Positions 56,249 through 64,000 of a stretch of DNA of 64,000 nucleotides are shown here, piece after piece; positions within the stretch are counted from its first letter, which is position 1, and each line of letters starts with the position of its first letter. The translations under genes and the position numbers were made by a program. Location of the stretch: positions 1 to 64,000 of the forward strand of contig CAJQUW010007757.1 in NCBI GenBank assembly GCA_907163375.1. Direction: 5' to 3'. Below the pieces are notes generated by a model. The model searched no databases. It saw only the letters and a program-made list of their open reading frames with translations, and was not told where the DNA came from. Source of the stretch: Prostheceraeus crozeri. Taxonomy: Eukaryota; Platyhelminthes; Polycladida; Euryleptidae.

Positions 56249-57451
56249 TGGAAGAGCATGAAAAATAGGCAGTGCAATAATCATTCAAAAACTTGAATCT
56301 TCAACTCTTAAGATATTTTATGTTTTATGATTTGACATGCTATTACTTCACCAGAGCTTTTATTTTCAGATGAAAAATAAGTGATAAGTTATCATCTATG
56401 TGACATATAAAAGGAGCTCCTTTTTTCCATGACTTTATTTTGTAATATTTCATTCACTTGAAATTCCTCGAAAATGTCCCCCTTGTTTTATTTAACAAAC
56501 ATCTAACTAACAAGAGTACCTGTATAAGAGAAAATAGGGTCTAGCAAATAATATCTCCGTTTATGACGATCTGTATATATTTTGATAAAGTCTGCAATGG
56601 TTGAAACCCTTCATGGAATTTTGTTAGAAGTGGCTGCCTATTTGTTCTCTCGAGAAAGGGCTCATTATACATAATGCTAAAAATGAGTGGAATTATATAA
56701 ATTTGGTCTACTAAATATCTCAATTCCGTCATAACACCTGAAGATGAATTATTCAATGCATATCTAGCATCAAAGTAGTCCTTGTCAGAAAATGTTGACC
56801 ACCAATTTTTGCAACAGACGAACTGCTCGAGCATCCATTCGTGAAAGGAATTTGTGATATTTGTAACATGATCATTTTATAATTGGCATGTTTACAAATA
56901 CATAGCAGATTTCAACAACCAATGATTCAGTGCATCTTGTTTTTTTATTAACATGCGAAATGCATTCCATATGCATCTAGTCCATAGTTCATGTTTCAGA
57001 CTCTCTTGGCGACCAGCATGTCTGAAATTTATGTAGTGCTCAATTTTTCAATGTTAGTGATCAAGATGATTACTAATATCTTCGTTCATATTTCTCGTTC
57101 TATGCAAACATTTCACCGAAATATCGGTGGGTAAACAGTTACGACATAAATGATAATGTAGATTAAAAGACCATTCAACTACTAAATTTCGTCAGAAAGT
57201 TGTTGTCAGGGCTAATCTGCATGTCAACCAAGGCCTACATACCAATGGCCGACTTTTATGACTAATTATGGCATCCTTAAAATTGAAAAAAACCCACAAT
57301 ATATCTTGGAATCATCAGAAAATTGTCAGATTATATCTTCAATCTCAGTCAAGGCGCATTTCAAATTATCATGAAATATGACATAGAATGATTCATCAAA
57401 GAAACAGGTATTTATATGTGATATTTTTCATAATTATTCATTTATTTGCAG
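56249..57451. other. Unassigned DNA upstream of the RGG exon
   Basis: AT-rich with no recognised gene. The last 25 bp form a pyrimidine-rich acceptor (TTCATTTATTTGCAG), so at least the 3' part is probably intron or 5' flanking sequence of the RGG gene. Confidence 0.45.
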
Positions 57452-57455
57452 GACA

Positions 57456-58024
57456 ATGAATGAATTTGATTTTCTGATGAATCCTGATCGATTTGAGCGT
57501 GGCAGAGGCGGTCGAGGTGGAGGCAGAGGAAGAGGAAGAGGTAGAGGTGGTGCTTACGAGAACTATGCCAGAGGAAGAGCGGCCCACGACGGTGGTGGAG
57601 GTCGAGGCGGTGGTTTCGAAAACATGGGCAGAGGTGGAGGTCGAGGCGGTGGTTTCGAAAACAGGGGCAGAGGTGGAGGTCGAGGCGGTGGTTTCGAAAA
57701 CAGGGGCAGAGGGCGAGGTGCCCACGACGGAGGTGGAGGTCGAGGCGGTGGTTTCGAAAACAGGGGTAGAGGACGAGGTGCTCACGCCGGAGGTCGAGGC
57801 GGTGGTTTTGACAGAGGGCGCGCCAGGGCAGATGATCGTATTGGAGTGGTGTATCGCTGTGGTGTAGATGTGGAAAACGGTGACAACAACAATGCTGCAG
57901 GGAACTTTGCTTTTGGTGCTGGAATAAATAATCACATTGGTGAAAATGCTGATTACCAGAGGCATCAGCGAAATGAAAATCGAGTTGAAGGAAACGAAGA
58001 AAATCCGGAGCGACAAGTTGAAAG
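57456..58024 (+). CDS. RGG/GAR-rich protein, first coding exon
   Basis: An acceptor (TTTATTTGCAG) at 57441-57451 is followed after four bases by ATG. The frame is open to AAAG|GTAAGC at 58024, where without splicing TAA would follow at once, so this is a spliced coding exon of 189 codons and a partial codon. Residues 1-13 are MNEFDFLMNPDRF. Residues 14-122 are Gly/Arg repeats with a repeated unit (GRGGGFENRGRGRGAHDGG). Residues 123-190 are acidic/Asn-rich. RGG repeats bind RNA, can be arginine-methylated and occur in germ-granule and RNA-helicase proteins. The family and downstream exons are not identified. It is the best host-gene candidate here. Confidence 0.6.
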
Positions 58025-59030
58025 GTAAGCTAAATAGCTTGAGTACCAGCAAATATTTACATGAACTTACTTCCCCGTATTTTGTGGTTATGGTGTCAAC
58101 CTAACCGTCGCTATGGGAAGAGGAACATTTGATAGGGATAACTGGAGATTCCACGGATCAAGCGGTGTGTGTATGATCGTGTACTGTCCTGCGAAGGGTG
58201 TTGTGAGAGTGAATTTTACAAAGGGGACTTTAATAAAAGAATGGAGTGGAAGTTTGATTTTGTGCATATTATTTTACGAAGAGTGATTCACTGGTATCCC
58301 TTTTGCTGCTACCTTTTCCATATTTTGAAAATTTCAATGTTAAACCTGATCAGACTATTATTACATTTTTATGACGCTCCTTCATTCATGCAGACCACTA
58401 ACGACGGCTTGAATTCCAGCGTTGTTAGATGGACAGAGACAGCTTGTTCCACTGTTTCTATGTATTCTCTTCACCGATTAACCGTAGTCCGTTTTTTAAT
58501 GTTACAGACTAGTCAATTTGTCAACTCGATCCTCTCCACTAAACATCCAAAATACTTAATTGACTGGCCATCTCTTCCCTTAAGCCTTACTTTCCTTCAG
58601 CCTGGTTCAGATCACTGACTTTCATGGGCGGGTGATCTTCGACCGGTGGGTTAAATGCGACTGTGTGCTTAGCTCCGGCAGTTTTTAGGGTTTTAGATTA
58701 TTTACTTCGTTGATAACAAGAAAAAATTAAGTGAACATATGAATATGTGAAGCCTGTTTTCAGGAGCTGAGGATGATGAACACTGCTCGTCATGGGCATC
58801 ATGATCGCAAGTAGAAACTACAGAAACAATATCTACCTGACAATTACACTTCTCGTCATGATGCATTCCCAAGCCTCACAACAAGTGAAGTACAATATAC
58901 AAATACTGTCAATACAATCTACTAGAGAGAATAATAGAAAGATGAATAGTATGTCTAAAAGAAGAATGTTTTGTCATCTGTCACACGAGAAGATGTCTTA
59001 TCATTATTTATTTGTTCCATGTTTGGGCAA
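58025..59030. other. Probable intron / unassigned DNA
   Basis: It follows the donor at 58025. The open frame at 58169-58618 has no recognised domain. No convincing next exon of the RGG gene was found. Confidence 0.4.
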
Positions 59031-59031
59031 T

Positions 59032-59520
59032 TTGGCATTGAGAAATGGCTTCATGCCTGGTAAGGGCACAAGAAACGCAATTTTCATTGTGCGCCAATTG
59101 TAAGTGGAATATCTGGCCAAGAAGAAAGTGCTGTATTTTGTTGTTGTCGACCTTGAAAAGGCGTTCGACCGGTTTCCCAGAGACGTGGTCAAGTGGGCAC
59201 TCCGAACATCTGGAGTTGAATAATGACTTGTTCAAATAGTTACGCGTGTTTTTCAGAAAGACTTCCTCTCGAAGCTCTCTATGCAGACAATCTCGCATTG
59301 ACTGCAGAAAGTGAAGAGCTACAAGAAACGTTAAGACGTGGAATGACTGCTTAGTATCAAAAGGTATGAAAGTCAATGTGGCCAAAACGAAAGTTATGAG
59401 AACTGCAGTTGGGGAAGTAAAGATCCTAATAACCTGTAAATACCCGTGTAGTGTCTGTTCGGGCAGTGTCGGCTGCAGTTCAATACAATGCACCAGCTGT
59501 CGACCATGAACTCATGATTC
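59032..59520 (+). pseudogene. Non-LTR retrotransposon RT remnant with internal deletion
   Basis: Frames give GFMPGKGTRNAIFIVRQL, VVDLEKAFDRFPRDVVKWAL, then after a deletion LEALYADNLALTAESEELQ, GMKVNVAKTKVM and CSVCSGSVGCSSIQCTSC. This is the RT palm, the YADD box (here YADN) and the Cys-rich motif that follows it in many invertebrate LINEs. Several stops and shifts occur. RT motif B is missing between 59220 and 59265. The 5' boundary may reach 58800. Confidence 0.8.
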
Positions 59521-61889
59521 TTGGACCTCAAGAAATGGATGAGCATCAAAGTATGACTTTTTCTAAGTTAGATTCGGTGAGGAGATACTTGATCTTTAAC
59601 AGTGGAAAGACAATATTTGCAGCGATGGGATGAATGGTTGTTTTGTAATGATCTCCGAAAGATGATTTTGATTTTACGATTGATAGGTTGTGATTTCGTG
59701 TTCGACACTTAGCTTCTTCACATTCAAAATGCACTATTGGTGGTTGATGAAATCTGATTTGTATGAAAGTAATGTTAATGCAACACGTGAATGCCACTTA
59801 CATGTTAGTCTCGATGCAACTCGCGTTCTATTACAATGAGTTTCCGAATGGTCTTGATTAATACTTTTATACGAAAAGCTTTTCTAGCACCTTGTCTCGG
59901 CATTTTTAGTAAAGAAAGTCGGCAAAACATCAACTCGGATTTAAATTTTCTGCAGGCTGAATTTTTGGTGAATGAAGAGGGCCATGCATATCTCCATCAG
60001 TTTAGGATTTGACATTGACATGTTTTCCATTTATTATTTCAGTAGAAATGTGCTTTCTCCAAAGTCCAAAGTATCACCGACTTTAATTGAACGACATGAT
60101 TATCCCTGGTCTCTTCCACTGATTTATTGCAATGCGTTTTGCCTATTTTGTAAAATCTCATCGACTTAATGTTCACAATGAGCATATGAAGACAGTCATC
60201 TTTACTTCCATTTTACGAAGTGAATGAGTCTCGGGCAAAGCTGTGCCTGTGGTGCATGAGAAATATTCTACACAGTTTCATAGACTGCATTCCGAAAACT
60301 ACGGTGTAACAGTTTTCTGAACACGAGAACTAAATTTTGACGATATATGCACCCTCACTGTGGTGTAATAGTGTAATTAATCTCTGTGGCTGCACTGACC
60401 GCTCCATGGAGAGAGAAAGTCGCTTACTATTGCCTGACTGGGTGACCTTACTGAACAAGTCGGCCTGTTCAGAAGACATAGCAACGATTACAAAATGCCT
60501 GTTCACTTAATCAAATCTCAGGAGTAATAAGAATGAATATTGATGCTGAATAAATATGCAACTGAGATATATTACTATGGGTATGAAATGCCCCTTATTG
60601 CTCTATCTATGCACGAGTTGATAGCAACCTTACCCTAAACCGCGGTAATTATGCTAGAAGCTCCGAATTCCTGGAAATTTTATTGTTTGACACCAGGGAG
60701 TTCCTGAGGATATAAATAGCTTCAGATCAACACAACAACATTTCTCTCTCTGGCTGGCAGCTGTGGTGCTGACGCATGAACGACTGCTGTAGACGAAACA
60801 ATCACGCTTTGTCCTACGAATGTGGTTATAGACGTGAAGTTAGCAGACAAGCACTTATAAATTGTGAACTTCGTGCAATGATGCTATATAATGCATCACA
60901 TTATAATAACATCTGCTATAAAATACTTACCAGTTAGGTCAATCACATTTGTCATTCTTTTATTTTTCTTCCGACGTTTCCTACGCGTCATTATTTAATT
61001 TTAAAGGAAAAGGAAATAGAAAATTACACTACGAAAATACAAGGGATTGTTTCTATATTTTAAAACAATTTAAAGACGAAGTATTTTTCCTGCACTATGA
61101 GATCATACCGTGAGCATCTATATGTATGAGTTTTCTAGAATGTTTGCTCTGTATTACTTCTACAATTTTAACTTTTTCATAATGAAACAAGTTGAGAACA
61201 AACTGTTCGAATATACTTTCTAGAAAACACATTTCTGAAACATTTTTGTAGAAGCAAATACGTTCAGTGTGATATTTATTTTATGCGTTCGTAATCTGCA
61301 AACAGATGCAACTAATTACAACTAATCCGCTTAAACATGAATTTTAGGAGGCACAATATGCTCTAATGAATGAAACAAGACTCTGTAAAGACTCTCTTGA
61401 GCGCTGGCAATTGATGCATGCATGGAATGAGGTTTCCCTCATTGGAGGAGCAAAGTGAAAGTACAATTGATGGCCTTTGAGTTTGGAACTTAGCAATATC
61501 CTGATGACTTGATCATTCCTTCATATGCCATTAGGTCTTCTGTAGAACAGAGATTCCTAAATTCATTTTTTACCGCCATCACGACCCATTTTAACCTATG
61601 CATTAATGTGCTGACTTCATTTAGTCTCTATGATAAGCCTCATCATCGAGTAAAAAGTCAAATGTAAATTACACTGACATTGCTAGTCCTATACAATACA
61701 ACGACCTGGCTTTTGCAGCACACTTATGATTTTATACTTGCATATGGTCCTGCTTTGGAGGCTAAATAATGTCACTTTCAACTCAGTAGCGTAATGCAAG
61801 CATAAATAAAATTATATTTGGGTAAGAAGTAATTTATCGATTGATTGACAGCAGATTAGGAAAACTGTATTTGTGTGTAAGAAGAAACT
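59521..61889. other. Unassigned DNA
   Basis: No supported gene. TATAAATA at 60711-60718, followed by CAGATCAACACAACAAC, resembles a core promoter, but no downstream coding exon was found. Confidence 0.4.
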
Positions 61890-61894
61890 AGAAT

Positions 61895-61985
61895 GCTGAG
61901 GAGCGCTAATATGCAAGTGTTCGATACAATGGACTTTAGGCACGATGCTCAGGTCTACACCTCTAAGACCTGAGTTCTATTCCTG
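61895..61985 (+). repeat. tRNA-like sequence (possible tRNA-Leu-derived SINE head)
   Basis: A stretch with GGACTTTAGGCAC (anticodon-arm-like, TAG), a long variable-arm-like pair AGGTC...GACCT and GTTCTATTCCTGG, close to the B box GTTCGATTCC, fits a degenerate leucine-type tRNA. The acceptor stem and A box are poor, so a functional tRNA is unlikely. A SINE body was not delimited. Confidence 0.3.
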
Positions 61986-61989
61986 GTCG

Positions 61990-63725
61990 GAGAAAATGGA
62001 TTCTTTGCTTGTTTATTGGTCGAAAACGAAATAGCGTCAAAAGTAGTGACTCCCATTTTTGCCTAGGTATATTGATCTTGCTATCAGGTTTGCAGCCGGC
62101 CGCCGCTCCATACCCGAACGGCCGACTTTGACTGCAGCGTCCAGACTTGTAGGCTGTAATTTACGTCAATAAGGGGGAGCGAGGAATCATCTGTCAAACA
62201 GTTGTTATTGTGATTATTCGATAATAATCAAACTTTGAGATTTTGATTTCTAATTCATCAACGACCCTGTTAATGGGAAGCGCTGGTCTAGTATAAATGA
62301 TAAATTAAATTTCATCAGTCAATGTACTTCGCATATGTTTTTCATTGAACCCGTACGTAGTGCTTTTCTGATCGTACTTCTATTCTGCCCCTCCTCCACA
62401 TTTCTGTTGTTGACACCCGGGAGTGTTGCATCGTCAACGGCCCCTTGCTCTTAAGGGTAGTCTCACTACCGTTGCAAAAGCGTTGAGTGTGTGAAATTCC
62501 TCTTATCTGACTTGTAGAACATTTACAGCCTCAGAATTAGACAACGGTTCGTAATTTGTCTGTAGACAACAATCGCAAAGTTCATGATCACAGTTGTACC
62601 TTATATTCTAATTTCTAACTGAGCATCCAAGGTACCAATCCTTCATCACAGGGTTCAGTGACAGATCAAGTATACTCTAATTAAATCCAATGTGACAAAG
62701 TTTGACGAAATTTGATGAATTTGGAAAAATTGAAAATGGAGCGGGGAAAATAGATGTACCCTTTTCTGGATTTTTTCGAACTGAATTGAGAACCCCTGGA
62801 TGTGCCCATTGAAGGTCAATGCTCTCGTTAGGGAATAAATCAACCCGAAGTATTTTGGTTAAAGTTGTGGGGGAACGTTGGCTCCAGAAAAGGCCAATAG
62901 AAGTATATAAATAAACAACTCGTTTCTAATTGCACCACTCCCAACCTCGCATGATGCCTAGAACGCCCGCAAATTGAGTTTTGAAAATAGTTAGAAAGGT
63001 GTTCCACGCACAGAATTAAATACTTTGTTTATCTTCGGTTTGCTAGAAGTGTGATGAATACGAAATCGCTGGCACATCGGGGAACCCATTAAGTGGGCAA
63101 AACGAATTCCTAATACCTTACAGAGATAGGAAAAAAAGTCGTGCGTCGCTTGCGGATTAATGTGATTTCCAGAAAAGTGCTTCGATTGCCAAAATTCTTT
63201 CAGATTCGAAGAATTCAGTTCATTGCGCACAAGTTTTCTACATAATGTTGGCCCTTCCGATCATTATTAAAAAAAGTAGCAGGCGTACGAAAATTAGTTC
63301 ACTTGATGTTTTCACATCCTCTCCTCGGCACTTCTCACTGTATAGTACATGCACTGAATTGAATGTTAGCTAGACATTATGTGTTTTGGTGTGTGCGAAG
63401 TGATATCACAGCACGCACGCATCTCTCACTGGCTCTGGTGTCCTATGCTGACAGCTTATTGTTTGCCTTTTCCAATAGCAAGCGATACACGAATTATCCA
63501 TTCGAGAAGGAGCAAGTTGTCTAATTCTGTGATGTGGCATTTCGACATTAAGGTTGCATATAACTCTTCCTTTCTAGGAAACCGAAGCTCGCGCAGATGT
63601 ATCTAATTCTGTGGTTCCACGGGTCTCATTCTGCACCGTGGAATTTTTGACTTGTACCGTGGATTTTGAGCGTTCATCCGTTACATCACGTAGTGAGCCA
63701 TAGCCAACACTATCAATGCCTAGTA
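61990..63725. other. Unassigned DNA
   Basis: No gene recognised. A G/C-rich patch around 62095-62150 and a run of short frames near 63379-63606 show no domain. Confidence 0.45.
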
Positions 63726-63895
63726 AAGATGTGCGATCCTACCCGAAACCCTACCCGAACCCGACCCGAAACCCGAATGCTCGGGTTCGGGTCGGGTTCG
63801 GGTAGAGCAATTGAGAACTCGGGTCGTGTAGGAATATCTCTTTTATCTACAACCCGAAATAACCCGAACTCGGGTTTTTTCGGGTTGGAGCATAC
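63726..63895. repeat. CCCGA/TCGGG palindromic repeat cluster
   Basis: AGATGTGCGATCCTACCCG opens a segment with many CCCGAA units, then the complementary CGGGTTCGGGTCGGG, forming a strong hairpin. A second pair (AACCCGAA/TTCGGGTT) follows near 63852-63888. Similar CCCGA-rich fold-backs starting AGATGTGCGA occur at the ends of non-autonomous hAT elements in animals. No duplication was identified. Confidence 0.5.
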
Positions 63896-64000
63896 AAATT
63901 TGAAAAATGTTTAGAACTTTAAAAATTGCTTTCTGTTAAATTGCTTCCAATGTGAACGTGGTCAGCCACGGTTGTGTTTCTACGAGCTCCGGCGTATTCG

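Noticed and set aside
57438..58052. 204-codon minus-strand Ser/Thr-rich frame
   Set aside because: It is the complement of the RGG exon; the plus strand has the acceptor, ATG and donor.
60711..60760. TATAAATA core-promoter candidate
   Set aside because: No coding exon or RNA gene could be tied to it; TATA-like words are common in AT-rich DNA.

Overview
This window looks like repeat-dominated, AT-rich nuclear DNA from an invertebrate animal. The evidence is GT-AG splice sites inside transposase genes, frequent words such as taggcctac and tacatgta (common in many marine invertebrates and arthropods), and the mobile-element repertoire: GalEa-like copia, Ty3/gypsy with a YQDD reverse transcriptase, Penelope-like elements with GIY-YIG nuclease, hAT/ZBED, pogo/Tigger and several non-LTR lineages. 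The species cannot be named from sequence alone. I found no rRNA, no intact tRNA, no CRISPR and no bacterial-style operon. The only plausible host coding exon is at 57456-58024, a glycine/arginine-rich (RGG) exon with an acceptor and a donor.

Layout. 241-8328 is a terminal-inverted-repeat (TIR) element with CCATAGAG ends and a Myb/SANT-like remnant. It has been split by a 5.8-kb hAT element (1056-6855; perfect 16-bp TIRs, perfect 8-bp target duplication). The three-exon transposase gene of that hAT carries a 726-bp fold-back element in one intron and a Helentron-like element in the other. A 397-bp hAT MITE (7878-8274) also sits inside the CCATAGAG element. 9601-12950 is a TA-flanked pogo/Tigger-like relic that contains a second, deleted CCATAGAG copy (9818-11499), which itself contains an 828-bp MITE. 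14.5-23.4 kb holds a LINE 3' end, a fold-back Penelope-like remnant (15511-16670), a near-complete copia element with 98-99% identical LTRs (16904-21845) and a Jockey-like LINE 3' end followed by (AT)n. 23.4-28.5 kb is a second, different hAT-like element invaded by a Penelope-like element with inverted terminal copies.

28.5-35.9 kb is mostly unassigned, with a LINE remnant and a 1.2-kb TIR element packed with GGGCGCTTGGTAC iterons. 35.9-37.0 kb is a ~182-bp satellite with one inverted unit. 37201-46823 is bounded by a ~52-bp inverted repeat rich in CTCGACA. It contains ~190-bp satellite arrays in opposite orientations and a decayed LINE that inserted into one satellite unit; it resembles a Foldback/Galileo-type architecture. 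48108-53189 is a young gypsy element (314-bp LTRs, TSD AGCAC). The right 10 kb holds the RGG exon, one LINE remnant and otherwise unassigned DNA.

The genes do not form a host pathway. The window records successive transposition whose relative order can be read from nesting and target duplications. Both LTR elements have near-identical LTRs yet their ORFs are broken almost only by small indels, so uncorrected long-read indel error is a real possibility and frameshift calls should be read with that in mind.
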